The position numbers and the translations under genes are program-made. Of a stretch of 64,000 bases of DNA, positions 8,325 to 16,655 are shown in pieces. Every line of letters starts with the position of its first letter. The first letter of the stretch is position 1. This DNA comes from Martinezella calliandrae (lineage in GTDB: Bacteria; Pseudomonadota; Alphaproteobacteria; Rhizobiales; Rhizobiaceae). The notes beneath the pieces are model-generated. The model did not search any database. It was given only the letters and a program-made list of their open reading frames with translations, and was not told where the DNA came from. Location of the stretch: NCBI RefSeq assembly GCF_030272695.1, contig NZ_JARFYN010000007.1, positions 1 through 64,000 of the forward strand, read 5' to 3'.

Positions 8325-9191
8325 ATGGATCGCAACGCCAAACAACGCACGCGCCGCCGTATCGCGAAAGTCGCCTATCTCTTCGGCCTCTTCATCGCGA
8401 TGCTCATCATCTGCCTGCCGGGCTTCTGGATCATCCTCAGCTCGCTGCGGCCTACGGTCGAGATCATGGCGAAGCCGCCGGTCTGGATACCGCAGGAGCT
8501 GTCGTTCGAAGCCTATCGCGCCATGTTCGGCGGCGCAGGTCAGGGCGGTATCCCCGTCTTGGACTATTTCCGCAATTCGCTGGTGATTTCCGTCACCTCC
8601 ACCATCATCGCACTGATCATCGGCATGTCCGGGGGCTACGCTTTCGCCCGCTACCGCTTTTCCGGCAAGTCGGCCGTCTTCCTTGGCTTGATGCTGACGC
8701 GATCCGTGCCGGGCGTGGCGCTATCGCTGCCGCTGTTCATGGTTTATGCACGGCTCGGCATTATCGACACGCATTTTGGACTGATCATCACCTATGTGGC
8801 GCTGAACGTGCCATTCACGATCTGGCTGATCGACGGCTTCTTCCGTCAGGTGCCGAAGGACCTCGCCGAAGCGGCGCAGATCGACGGCTGTACGCGCTGG
8901 CAGGCCTTCTGGCAGGTGGAGTTCCCACTGGCCGGTCCCGGCATCGCGTCGGCCGGCATCTTCGCCTTCCTGACTTGCTGGAACGAATATGCGCTGGCCT
9001 CGCAGCTTACCCGCTCCGTCGATTCCAAGACCCTGCCGGTTGGCCTGCTCGACTATACCGCCGAATTCACCATCGACTGGCGCGGCATGTGCGCGCTGGC
9101 GGTCGTGATGATCGTTCCGGCGCTCGCCCTTACCTTCATCATTCAGAAGCATCTGGTGTCGGGACTGACATTCGGTGCGGTCAAAGGTTGA
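8325..9191 (+). CDS. ABC transporter permease (MalG/UgpE type)
   Basis: A 288-residue partner permease. The N-terminus is basic (RNAKQRTRRRIAKV) and is followed by the first helix (about residues 17-38). The EAA loop reads EAAQIDGCTRWQAFWQVEFP, and NEYALASQLT is a typical MalG-like segment. ATG 8325 has GGAG eight bases upstream; an in-frame GTG at 8316 overlaps the previous stop. Together with the first permease and the ATPase it makes the inner-membrane part of the importer. Confidence 0.9.
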   Translation: MDRNAKQRTRRRIAKVAYLFGLFIAMLIICLPGFWIILSSLRPTVEIMAKPPVWIPQELSFEAYRAMFGGAGQGGIPVLDYFRNSLVISVTSTIIALIIGMSGGYAFARYRFSGKSAVFLGLMLTRSVPGVALSLPLFMVYARLGIIDTHFGLIITYVALNVPFTIWLIDGFFRQVPKDLAEAAQIDGCTRWQAFWQVEFPLAGPGIASAGIFAFLTCWNEYALASQLTRSVDSKTLPVGLLDYTAEFTIDWRGMCALAVVMIVPALALTFIIQKHLVSGLTFGAVKG

Positions 9192-9198
9192 AATCCCC

Positions 9199-10296
9199 AT
9201 GGCTCAGGTTTCACTTAAAAAACTCGTCAAGCGCTACGGCGCCCTGGAAATCGTCCACGGGATCGATCTGGATATCAAGGACAAGGAATTCATCGCGCTC
9301 GTCGGGCCTTCGGGTTGCGGCAAGTCGACGACGCTGCGCATGATCGCCGGGCTTGAAGAAATTTCCGGCGGCGCCATCATGATCGGCGAAACCATCGTCA
9401 ACGACCTGCCGCCGCGCGATCGCAACATCTCTATGGTGTTCCAGTCCTATGCGCTCTATCCGCACATGAGTGTGCGCGAGAACATGGGCTTCTCGCTGAA
9501 GATCGCCAAGCAACCGCAGGCGGAGATCGACCAGCGCGTCAACGAAGCAGCGGCGATACTCAGCTTGGAGGCGCTGATGGATCGCCGGCCGGCGCAGCTC
9601 TCCGGCGGCCAGCGTCAGCGCGTCGCCATGGGCCGCGCCATTGTCCGCCAGCCGGAAGTCTTCCTCTTCGACGAGCCACTGTCGAACCTCGACGCCAAGC
9701 TCCGCACGCAGATGCGCACGGAGATCAAGAAGCTGCATGCCAAGGTGCAGTCGACTGTGATCTACGTCACTCACGACCAGGTGGAAGCGATGACGCTTGC
9801 CGATCGTATCGTCATCATGCGCGATGGCTATATCGAGCAGGTTGGCACGCCGGATGAGGTGTTCAAGCGGCCGGCCACCCGCTTCGTCGCCGGCTTTATC
9901 GGCTCGCCGCCTATGAATATCGAGGAGGCTACGGTTTCGGCCGGCGCACTGGTATTCAAGAATGGCGACCAGCTGCCGCTGCCGGGGCAGTTTGAAGGCC
10001 GGGTCAAGGATGGCGAAGAGGTTGCCTTCGGACTGCGTCCGGACGATATTTTCCCAAGCGGTCACGGCCTGCATTCCGGCACCGAGGCGGCCGTGCATGA
10101 GGTAACGTTGCCCGTCGCCATTACCGAGCCTCTCGGCAACGAAACCTTGGTCTTCGTCGAATTCGCCGGCCGCGAGTGGGTGGCCCGCATGCTTAATCCG
10201 CGCGGTTTGAAGAGCGGCGAACAACTGAAGATGAGCTTCGACCTCAGTCAGGCGCACCTCTTTTGCGCCGCGACCGGCAAGAGCCTGGCGATCTAA
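9199..10296 (+). CDS. ABC transporter ATP-binding protein (UgpC/MalK type)
   Basis: A 365-residue ATPase with Walker A GPSGCGKST (about residues 36-44), Q-loop FQSYALYPHM, signature LSGGQRQRVAMGRAI, Walker B VFLFDEPLSNLD and switch His in YVTHDQVEAMTLADR. The C-terminal third is the regulatory TOBE extension of MalK-like proteins, ending FDLSQAHLFCAATGKSLAI. It powers import of the substrate bound by the 5931-7247 protein. The ATG at 9199 lies seven bases after the permease stop, and the gene runs on into the dehydratase gene after 17 bases. Confidence 0.93.
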   Translation: MAQVSLKKLVKRYGALEIVHGIDLDIKDKEFIALVGPSGCGKSTTLRMIAGLEEISGGAIMIGETIVNDLPPRDRNISMVFQSYALYPHMSVRENMGFSLKIAKQPQAEIDQRVNEAAAILSLEALMDRRPAQLSGGQRQRVAMGRAIVRQPEVFLFDEPLSNLDAKLRTQMRTEIKKLHAKVQSTVIYVTHDQVEAMTLADRIVIMRDGYIEQVGTPDEVFKRPATRFVAGFIGSPPMNIEEATVSAGALVFKNGDQLPLPGQFEGRVKDGEEVAFGLRPDDIFPSGHGLHSGTEAAVHEVTLPVAITEPLGNETLVFVEFAGREWVARMLNPRGLKSGEQLKMSFDLSQAHLFCAATGKSLAI

Positions 10297-10313
10297 GCGG
10301 GGGAGACCGGAAC

Positions 10314-11426
10314 ATGGCCCGCATCGAAAAAATTGAATTGCGCATGGTCGACCTGCCGCCGAAGGTCAAGCGGACGGATGCGATCCAGAGCTTCGTTAGC
10401 CAGGAGACGCCGATCGTCACCATTACCGATTCCGACGGTGCCGTCGGGACCGGCTACAGCTATACGATTGGCACCGGTGGTTCCTCCGTCATGCGGCTGC
10501 TGTCGGACCATCTCGTGCCCCAACTGATCGGCGAGGATGCAGATTGCATCGAAGCGATCTGGCATAAGATGGAGTTTGCCACTCACGCAACGACGATCGG
10601 CGCGATCACGGCCCTGGCGCTCGCTGCCGTCGATACGGCGCTTTGGGACCTGCGCGCGAAGAAGCAGTACTTGCCGTTCTGGAAACTTGCCGGCGGCGCC
10701 AAGGATCGTTGCCCGCTTTACACGACAGAAGGCGGCTGGCTGCATATCGAGAAGGAAGCATTGGTTGAGGATGCCCTACAGGCGAAGGCCAAGGGCTTCT
10801 CCGGCTCGAAGGTGAAGATCGGCAAGCCGCATGGGTTCGAGGACTACGACCGGCTTTCGGCGATGCGTTTGGCGCTCGGCTCCGGATTCGAGATCATGAC
10901 CGATTGCAATCAAGGCTTTACGGTTGATGAGGTCATCCGCCGTGCTGCAAGGTTGAGGGAGCTCGATCTCGCCTGGATCGAGGAGCCGCTGCCGGCCGAC
11001 GATCTCGACGGCCATATCCGCCTGACGCGCTCGACGCCGACACCGATTGCGGTCGGCGAATCCATCTATTCGATCCGGCATTTCCGCGAATATATGCAGA
11101 AGGGCGCCTGTTCGATCGTTCAGGTGGACGTTGCCCGCATAGGCGGTATCACGCCTTGGCTTAAGGTGGCGCATGCGGCGGAAGCGTTCGATATTCCGGT
11201 CTGCCCGCACTTCCTGATGGAGCTGCATGTCAGCCTTGTCTGTGCGGTGCCGAACGGGAAATACGTCGAATATATCCCGCAGCTCGACGATCTCACCACC
11301 AAGGGCATGGAGATCGTTGACGGCAAGGCCATCGCCCCCGCTGAACCCGGCATCGGCATCGCCTGGGACTGGGAAGCAGTGAAGGCGCGTTCGGTCGGTG
11401 AGTTCACGAAAGAGATTTACGGCTGA
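10314..11426 (+). CDS. Mandelate racemase/enolase superfamily sugar-acid dehydratase
   Basis: A 370-residue enolase-superfamily enzyme of the mandelate racemase subgroup. All key residues are present: the Lys-x-Lys base at K166/K168 (KVKIGKP), metal ligands D197 (TDCN), E223 (IEEP) and E249 (GES), and the His-Asp dyad D272 (VDVAR) and H299 (CPHF). Each number is mandelate racemase numbering plus two. Such enzymes abstract the alpha proton of a hydroxy acid, and most in sugar operons dehydrate an aldonate to a 2-keto-3-deoxy acid. Lying between the ABC ATPase and mutarotase genes, it is probably the dehydratase of the imported sugar's acid. Substrate could be fuconate-, rhamnonate- or galactonate-like. 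Confidence 0.88.
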   Translation: MARIEKIELRMVDLPPKVKRTDAIQSFVSQETPIVTITDSDGAVGTGYSYTIGTGGSSVMRLLSDHLVPQLIGEDADCIEAIWHKMEFATHATTIGAITALALAAVDTALWDLRAKKQYLPFWKLAGGAKDRCPLYTTEGGWLHIEKEALVEDALQAKAKGFSGSKVKIGKPHGFEDYDRLSAMRLALGSGFEIMTDCNQGFTVDEVIRRAARLRELDLAWIEEPLPADDLDGHIRLTRSTPTPIAVGESIYSIRHFREYMQKGACSIVQVDVARIGGITPWLKVAHAAEAFDIPVCPHFLMELHVSLVCAVPNGKYVEYIPQLDDLTTKGMEIVDGKAIAPAEPGIGIAWDWEAVKARSVGEFTKEIYG

Positions 11427-11440
11427 AGGAGGCAAGGGCC

Positions 11441-11770
11441 ATGCAGCGGATGGGGATGGTGATCGGTCTGGAGCCGGCAAAGGTCGAGGAATACAAGCGC
11501 CTACATGCGGCGGTCTGGCCAGAGATCCTGGCTCTGATCTCCGAATGCAGCATCACCAACTATACCATCTTCCTGAAGGAGCCGGAAAACCTGCTCTTCG
11601 GTTATTGGGAATATGTTGGCACGGATTTCGAGGCCGATATGGCCAAGATGGCCGCAAGCCCAAAAAACCAGGAATGGTGGTCCGTCTGTATGCCCTGCCA
11701 GAAGCCGCTCGATACCCGCAAGGAAGGCGAATGGTGGGCCATGATGGAGGAGGTGTTTCATCTTGACTAG
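11441..11770 (+). CDS. L-rhamnose mutarotase family protein (RhaM-like)
   Basis: A 109-residue protein of the RhaM family, which interconverts alpha and beta anomers of L-rhamnose and related 6-deoxy sugars. The full family pattern is present: MGMVIGLEPAKVEEY, LHAAVWPEIL with the catalytic His, FGYWEYVGTDFEADM and EWWSVCMPCQKPL. The C-terminus EEVFHLD is also typical. An AAGGAGG-like site precedes the start. Its presence indicates that the substrate of the operon passes through a free reducing sugar, probably a 6-deoxyhexose; L-fucose or a related sugar is as possible as L-rhamnose. Confidence 0.9.
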   Translation: MQRMGMVIGLEPAKVEEYKRLHAAVWPEILALISECSITNYTIFLKEPENLLFGYWEYVGTDFEADMAKMAASPKNQEWWSVCMPCQKPLDTRKEGEWWAMMEEVFHLD

Positions 11771-11944
11771 GGCTCGGAACGGAACGGACCGCGAAGCGAT
11801 CACCTCCCCCTTGAGGGGGGGAGGTTGCGCGGAGCACGCGGTTGGGGGGAGGCTCGAGGCGTCCACTGCTGCTTTCTTTCCACGAGGAGGGATCACCCCA
11901 CCTCGTAGCTTTGGTGCGACCCTCCGCTTCAGGGGGAGGGTAAG
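11771..11944. repeat. GC-rich palindromic intergenic repeat
   Basis: A 174-base spacer within the operon. It holds a hairpin, CACCTCCCCC (11801-11810) facing GGGGGGGAGGT (11815-11825), then GGTTGGGGGGAGG and a distal GCTTCAGGGGGAGGG. Spacers of this composition also occur at 36202-36430 and 44271-44560. They look like the dispersed palindromic elements common in rhizobial genomes. No reading frame of interest is visible. Confidence 0.6.
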
Positions 11945-13018
11945 ATGAGCTTTGATTCGAAATCGTTATGCCAATGGTGGCCCAAGCCGAGCAAGCCGCG
12001 CCCGATTGTCATCTTCGGCGCCGGCAGCATCGTAGGTGACGCGCATTTGCCGGCGTACCGGAAGGCGGGCTTCCCGCTCGCCGGCCTTTATGATCCGAAC
12101 AGGGAAAAGGCAAAGACCTTGGCGGATCAATGGGGCATAGGAGCCTTCGCATCCGAGGCCGAGGCGCTGGCCGTTGAAGGTGCGATTTTCGATTTGGCAA
12201 CTCCGCCGGCCGCCCATGCGGCTATCCTTGCCAAGCTGGCGCGCGGCTCTTTCGCGCTGATCCAAAAGCCGATGGGCAGCGACCTTATCGGGGCGACAGA
12301 AATACTCAGAGTGTGCCGCGAGCGCGACATCAGGGCGGCCGTTAATTTTCAGCTCCGCTTCGCGCCGATGATGCTGGCGCTCTACGATGTGGTCGAGAAG
12401 GGCTACCTTGGCGAGGTCGTCGATTTCGATGCCTGGCTGGCGCTTGCAACGCCCTGGGGGCTCTGGCCCTTCCTGAAGGGGCTGCCGCGCATCGAGATCG
12501 CCATGCACTCGATCCACTATCTGGACTTCATACGCGGCCTGCTCGGCAATCCCAAGGGCGTGCATGCCAAGACCATCGGCCATCCGAACCACGAGGTGGC
12601 GCAGACACGCACAGCCGCGATCCTGGACTACGGCGACAAGGTGCGCTGCGTGCTCTCGATCAACCACGACCATAATTTCGGTCGCAAGTTTCAGGCTTGC
12701 GAATTCCGCATCTCCGGCACCAAGGGTGCCGCCTATATCAAGCTCGGGGTCAATCTCGACTATCCGCACGGCGAGCCGGACGAATTGTGGATTAGGCCCG
12801 CCGGAGGCAGCGAATGGGTCGAGGTGAAGCTCGAAGGCGCCTGGTTCCCGGATGCCTTCGTCAACCGCATGGCCAATCTGCAGCGTGTTGCCTCGGGCGA
12901 GGACGAGACATTGGTCGGCTCCGTAGAAGATGCTTGGCAGACCATGGCGTTGGTCGAGGCTGCCTACCAATCGAGCGCTGAGCCGGCAACACCGATCGCC
13001 GGACTTCCAAAGGTGTAA
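11945..13018 (+). CDS. Gfo/Idh/MocA family oxidoreductase
   Basis: A 357-residue NAD(P)-dependent oxidoreductase. The Rossmann fold is clear: PIVIFGAGSIVGDAHLPAY, then YDPN at the end of the second strand. The conserved E-K-P motif reads QKPMGSD, and the catalytic-His region reads IAMHSIHYLDF. The C-terminal domain carries the usual beta-sheet with FRISGTKGAAYIKLG. Such enzymes oxidise sugars, inositols or sugar acids. It overlaps functionally with the mutarotase: oxidation of the pyranose to a lactone is a plausible first catabolic step. It follows a palindromic repeat and precedes the second MaoC gene by three bases. Confidence 0.88.
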   Translation: MSFDSKSLCQWWPKPSKPRPIVIFGAGSIVGDAHLPAYRKAGFPLAGLYDPNREKAKTLADQWGIGAFASEAEALAVEGAIFDLATPPAAHAAILAKLARGSFALIQKPMGSDLIGATEILRVCRERDIRAAVNFQLRFAPMMLALYDVVEKGYLGEVVDFDAWLALATPWGLWPFLKGLPRIEIAMHSIHYLDFIRGLLGNPKGVHAKTIGHPNHEVAQTRTAAILDYGDKVRCVLSINHDHNFGRKFQACEFRISGTKGAAYIKLGVNLDYPHGEPDELWIRPAGGSEWVEVKLEGAWFPDAFVNRMANLQRVASGEDETLVGSVEDAWQTMALVEAAYQSSAEPATPIAGLPKV

Positions 13019-13021
13019 GCG

Positions 13022-13474
13022 ATGGCCGAACAGACGACCTACTACGAAGACTATGCGCTCGGCCATGCCCGTACGACGACCGGACGGACGATTACCGAGA
13101 CCGATTTCGTCGTCCATGCCGGTCATACCGGTGATTTTTTTCCGCATCATATGGATGCGGAATTCGCCAAGACCTTGCCTGGCGGTCAACGCATCGCGCA
13201 CGGCACGATGATCTTTTCAATCGGCGTCGGGCTGACGGCGTCGCTCATCAATCCCGTGGCTTTTTCCTATGGCTATGACCGGTTGCGGTTCATCCGCCCC
13301 GTGCATATCGGCGACACGATCCGCACGCGGGTGACGATATCGGCAAAAGAGGACGATCCGAAGCGCCCGGCCTGCGGTCGTGTCGTCGAGCGTTGCGAAG
13401 TGCTCAACCAGCGCGACGAGGTCGTACTCGCGGCTGACCATATCCTGATCGTCGAGCGCAAAGCGGCAAACTGA
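13022..13474 (+). CDS. MaoC-like (R)-enoyl-CoA hydratase family protein
   Basis: A 150-residue single-domain MaoC hot-dog protein. The catalytic pair of hydratases is present: [11 protein letters not shown] supplies Asp and His in the order expected for Asp-x-Asn-Pro-x-His (here with Phe-Pro-His-His). The downstream [20 protein letters not shown] closely matches the minus-strand paralogue at 3481-4026, which lacks the His. It may hydrate or dehydrate a CoA ester made by the CoA-transferase of the other arm. It lies between the Gfo/Idh/MocA gene (three-base gap) and the signal-less binding protein gene (nine-base gap). Confidence 0.86.
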   Translation: MAEQTTYYEDYALGHARTTTGRTITETDFVVHAGHTGDFFPHHMDAEFAKTLPGGQRIAHGTMIFSIGVGLTASLINPVAFSYGYDRLRFIRPVHIGDTIRTRVTISAKEDDPKRPACGRVVERCEVLNQRDEVVLAADHILIVERKAAN

Positions 13475-13483
13475 GAGAGGATA

Positions 13484-14614
13484 ATGGTGAAACTCAAGGG
13501 AATGACCTGGTCGCATCCGCGCGGCTACGATCCGATGCTGGCATGTTCGAAACTCTGGTTGGAAAAGACCGGTGTAGAGATCGCTTGGGAGAAGCGTTCG
13601 CTGCAGGATTTCGAAACGTTTCCGGTGGAAGAGCTTGCGGCATCCTATGATCTGATCATCATCGATCATCCGCATGTCGGCCAGATCACCCGCCAGAATT
13701 GCCTGCTGCCGCTCGACGATGCGGATCATGCCGATGAACTTGTCGCAATCGCCGCCGGTACGGTCGGGCGTTCCTATCCGAGCTACAATTGGCAGGGCCG
13801 GCAATGGGCCTTTCCGATCGACGCGGCGACGCAGGTTCAGGCTTATCGGCCGGATCGGTTGAGAGGGCCGATCGCCGATCTTGCCGAGATCGTATCGCTG
13901 GCGGCCAAGGGCGGGGCGATCTTACCGATGCGGCCGCCGCATTCGCTGATGACCTTCTTCACGCTGGCGGCGCATCTTGGTACACCTTGCAGCGTCGAAG
14001 GACCGGAGTGCATAGCCAAGGCGGATGGAGAAGCCGTGCTCGGCTGGATGGCACGGCTCGTCGGCGGCATGGATGCCAGATGCTACGAATTGGACCCGAT
14101 CGCGGTCTTCGATCTGATGGGTGAGCCGGATTGCCCCTATGACGTCGTTCCCTTCGCCTATGGCTATGTCAGCTATTCCTTTGCCGGATTCCGACCGGTG
14201 CGGATTGCCTTTGCCGACATGCCCGTGATCGACCGGCGGGCTCCGAACGGCTCGGCACTCGGCGGCACAGGTATAGCCGTTTCGGCCCGAACGGAGGCGC
14301 CCGAGGCGGCCAAGGCCTTTGCGCGCTGGATCGCCGGCGGGACGGTACAGGCGGGCGCCTATGCCAGCGGCAATGGACAGCCCGGTCACGCCGAGGCCTG
14401 GGTCAGCGATGCCGTCAATGCGCCGGCGCTCGATTTCTACCGCAATACGCGCGCCACGCTTGAGGGCGCCTATGTCCGGCCGCGTCATGACGGCTACATG
14501 GCGTTCCAAAGCGAGGCTTCGGAGATTATTACCAATGGACTGCGCATTGGCGAGCGGCATACAGTCCTCATCGACAAGCTCAACCAGCGCTTCGCGCAAT
14601 CGTTCGAAGGCTAG
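13484..14614 (+). CDS. Solute-binding-protein-like protein without signal peptide
   Basis: A 376-residue protein of the family 1 extracellular solute-binding fold: YDLIIIDHPHVGQI, GRQWAFPIDAATQVQAYRPDRL and GGTGIAVSARTEAPEAAKAFARWIAGG are typical. The N-terminus (MVKLKGMTWSHPRGYDP) has no hydrophobic export signal and starts directly at the first beta strand; a GAGAGGATA site precedes the start. It is thus expected to be cytoplasmic, while the operon already encodes an exported binding protein at its head. It might sense or buffer a metabolite inside the cell; that is inference. Position between the MaoC and SDR genes suggests a link with catabolism rather than uptake. Confidence 0.8.
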   Translation: MVKLKGMTWSHPRGYDPMLACSKLWLEKTGVEIAWEKRSLQDFETFPVEELAASYDLIIIDHPHVGQITRQNCLLPLDDADHADELVAIAAGTVGRSYPSYNWQGRQWAFPIDAATQVQAYRPDRLRGPIADLAEIVSLAAKGGAILPMRPPHSLMTFFTLAAHLGTPCSVEGPECIAKADGEAVLGWMARLVGGMDARCYELDPIAVFDLMGEPDCPYDVVPFAYGYVSYSFAGFRPVRIAFADMPVIDRRAPNGSALGGTGIAVSARTEAPEAAKAFARWIAGGTVQAGAYASGNGQPGHAEAWVSDAVNAPALDFYRNTRATLEGAYVRPRHDGYMAFQSEASEIITNGLRIGERHTVLIDKLNQRFAQSFEG

Positions 14615-14727
14615 GGCAAGATGGCTCTAGCTGTTTGTTTTCGCGTGATCTTATCCGCGGGCCGCCACGCATATCGCTAGGTGGTCTTCGGTCTCGAGAT
14701 CATGCCCTGGAGGAAAGGATCAGGACT

Positions 14728-15459
14728 ATGGGTCACGGACTGGAAGGCAAGAAGGTCGTCATCACGGCGGCGGGACAGGGTATCGGGCGGGCGACTGCCG
14801 AGCGGTTCATTTCGCTCGGTGCGCATGTATATGCCACCGACATCAACGAACAGACGCTTTCGACGCTGGAAGGCGCCAGCAAGCATGTTCTAAACGTCCT
14901 CGACAGCGCTGCGGTCAAGGCCTACGCCGACGAACTTGGCCCGATCGACGTGCTTTTCAATTGCGCCGGCTTTGTGCATGCTGGCACTATCCTCGACTGC
15001 GAAGAGAAGGATTGGGATTTCTCCTTCAATCTCAACGCCAAGGCGATGTATACGACCTGCCGCACCTTCCTGCCGGGCATGCTTGAAAAAGGCAAAGGCT
15101 CGATCGTCAACATGTCCTCGGTCGCCTCCAGCGTGAAGGGCGTGCCGAACCGCTTCGCCTATTGCGCATCCAAGGCAGCCGTCATCGGCCTCACCAAATC
15201 GATCGCCGCCGACTTCGTCTCCAAGGGCATCCGCGTCAACGCCATTTGCCCAGGCACCGTCGACAGCCCGTCACTGCATGAGCGCCTGCGCGCAACCGGC
15301 GAATACGAGAAGGCCATGACCGATTTCATTGCCCGCCAGCCCATGGGCCGCATCGCCGATGCCAAGGAAATCGCAGCCCTCGTAACCTATCTCGCCGGCG
15401 ATGAGGCCGGCTTCACCACGGGCCAGATCCACGTCATCGACGGTGGTTGGACGGCCTGA
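14728..15459 (+). CDS. Short-chain dehydrogenase, probable 2-keto-3-deoxy sugar-acid dehydrogenase
   Basis: A 243-residue classical SDR. The nucleotide-binding motif is TAAGQGIGRA (about residues 12-21), followed by YATDINEQTL, NCAG, the catalytic Ser in NMSSVAS and YCASKAA with Tyr-x-x-x-Lys. The TAA.QGIG form and ATDIN stretch resemble the BDH2/DHRS6 group and bacterial 2-keto-3-deoxy-L-fuconate dehydrogenases. That fits a step after the sugar-acid dehydratase encoded upstream. ATG 14728 follows GGAGGAAAGGA. It is the last gene of the plus arm, 113 bases after the signal-less binding protein, and is closed by a strong terminator. Confidence 0.85.
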   Translation: MGHGLEGKKVVITAAGQGIGRATAERFISLGAHVYATDINEQTLSTLEGASKHVLNVLDSAAVKAYADELGPIDVLFNCAGFVHAGTILDCEEKDWDFSFNLNAKAMYTTCRTFLPGMLEKGKGSIVNMSSVASSVKGVPNRFAYCASKAAVIGLTKSIAADFVSKGIRVNAICPGTVDSPSLHERLRATGEYEKAMTDFIARQPMGRIADAKEIAALVTYLAGDEAGFTTGQIHVIDGGWTA

Positions 15460-15483
15460 ACTATCCTCTTGTCCAAGATCGGG

Positions 15484-15510
15484 GGCCTCGCATCGCGAGG
15501 CCTCTTTTTA
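15484..15510 (+). terminator. Rho-independent terminator of the catabolic island
   Basis: GGCCTCGC (15484-15491) and GCGAGGCC (15495-15502) form a perfect eight-pair stem with an ATC loop, followed by TCTTTTTA. It lies 25 bases after the SDR stop and ends the plus-strand unit. Confidence 0.92.
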
Positions 15511-15567
15511 TTTGCCACTTCCATCAAAGAATTTATATCTGAGAGGGTTCGTGATCGGGAGAGCGGC

Positions 15568-16242
15568 ATGCCTACGGACGGACTACAGCATCGTTCCAGG
15601 GGCGCCATGCTGTTACGCAAGCATCAGGTGATTCTTGTCAGCGTCGCGGTCGGCGTCGCTGTCTTCGTGCTCCTGACGTCACGCGCCATGAACGCGAGCA
15701 ATGTGCTCTTCGCGTGGAACGCTACCGCCGTCGTCTATGTCGTCTTCAGCCTATACCGGATGCTGACATCGGATGTGCATCGCATGCGCAAGCGCTCGGC
15801 CGATATCGATTTTTCGGATGCATTCCTGCTGTTCCTCTCGATTACGGCCGCAATCGCCAGCGTCGGCGGCATCGCTCTAGAATTGCTTGGCGTCAAGGAA
15901 GCGCCGCCGGAAATGGCGCTTTTCCGCGCATTGATGGCGATTGTGACGATCCTGATTTCCTGGGTGTTCCTGCACATACTTTTCACAAACCACTATGCGC
16001 ATCGCTACTACCGTGATTTCCATGAGGGACGGGGGCTGAAATTTGCCGAACCGGTGGAGGAGCCCATCTACTGGGATTTCCTCTACTTCTCCTTCACCAT
16101 CGGTGTCGCCGCCCAGACCGCGGATATCGGCGTCTCTACCGTCAGCATGCGCAAGCTGGTGCTGTTGCATGCGATCCTGTCCTTCCTGTTCAATACGACG
16201 ATCCTGGCGCTTGCAATCAACGTCGGGGCGAGCTTGGTGTAG
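15568..16242 (+). CDS. DUF1345 membrane protein
   Basis: A 224-residue inner-membrane protein of the DUF1345 family, function unknown. Hydrophobic helices are visible at about residues 20-37, 43-62, 80-101, 112-133 and 195-220. The conserved segment EPIYWDFLYFSFTIGVAAQTADIGVS is the family hallmark (shown here in part) and resembles the pore-like region seen in the family. I chose ATG 15568, with GGGAG upstream; a TTG at 15469 would place the start before the terminator of the preceding gene, so it is unlikely. ATG 15607 is a shorter alternative. Confidence 0.8.
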   Translation: MPTDGLQHRSRGAMLLRKHQVILVSVAVGVAVFVLLTSRAMNASNVLFAWNATAVVYVVFSLYRMLTSDVHRMRKRSADIDFSDAFLLFLSITAAIASVGGIALELLGVKEAPPEMALFRALMAIVTILISWVFLHILFTNHYAHRYYRDFHEGRGLKFAEPVEEPIYWDFLYFSFTIGVAAQTADIGVSTVSMRKLVLLHAILSFLFNTTILALAINVGASLV

Positions 16243-16284
16243 CTCGCCCCTTCAATCGCTTCGGTATTGCCGCGCCGACGTTGA

Positions 16285-16458
16285 TCAGACGACCGCGTTG
16301 CCGGCCATGACCGCCAGGATCAGGAACACCAGGAACATGATCACGAAGATGGCAAAAAGCACGCGGGCAATCGTCGCCGCCGCGGCCGAAACGCCGGAAA
16401 AGCCGAAAAACCCCGCGACCAAAGAAATTACGAGGAATATCAGGGCCCACTTCAGCAT
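16285..16458 (-). CDS. DUF1328 small membrane protein (YtjA-like)
   Basis: A 57-residue protein with two hydrophobic segments ([17 protein letters not shown] and a second from about residue 27 to 52), matching the DUF1328/YtjA family. These are abundant, stress-associated small membrane proteins of unknown function. The start at 16458 is supported by AGGAG six to ten bases upstream; an in-frame extension to 16482 lacks one. It is convergent with the DUF1345 gene. Confidence 0.85.
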   Translation of the reverse strand: MLKWALIFLVISLVAGFFGFSGVSAAAATIARVLFAIFVIMFLVFLILAVMAGNAVV

Positions 16459-16597
16459 CAGAAAGTCTCCTCTGCGTTGCACCTAACGAAGACGCAGCAG
16501 ATGGGAGTTTGTTCCGATGCCGTTTCGATTGCCGGGAACCGCAGTTCGGCAAGTGCCGCACCACCGGCCCTTCGCGTGGCTCAGGGCGTTCGACGCT

Positions 16598-16622
16598 GCA
16601 ATCGATCCATTGGGTCGATTGC
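16598..16622. repeat. Inverted repeat in the spacer before the aldehyde dehydrogenase
   Basis: GCAATCGATCC and GGGTCGATTGC face each other around ATT (11 pairs, one G-U). It lies in the 197-base non-coding stretch 16459-16655, downstream of the minus-strand polyamine operon. There is no T-run on the minus side, so it is more likely a repeat element or mRNA-end structure than a strong terminator. Confidence 0.45.
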
Positions 16623-16655
16623 TTCGGTGCGCCGAACCGCGCCTCACCCTCGCTC

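Noticed and set aside
15469-15567. TTG start of the DUF1345 gene at 15469
   Set aside because: The extension would include the Rho-independent terminator at 15484-15510; ATG 15568 has a good ribosome-binding site.
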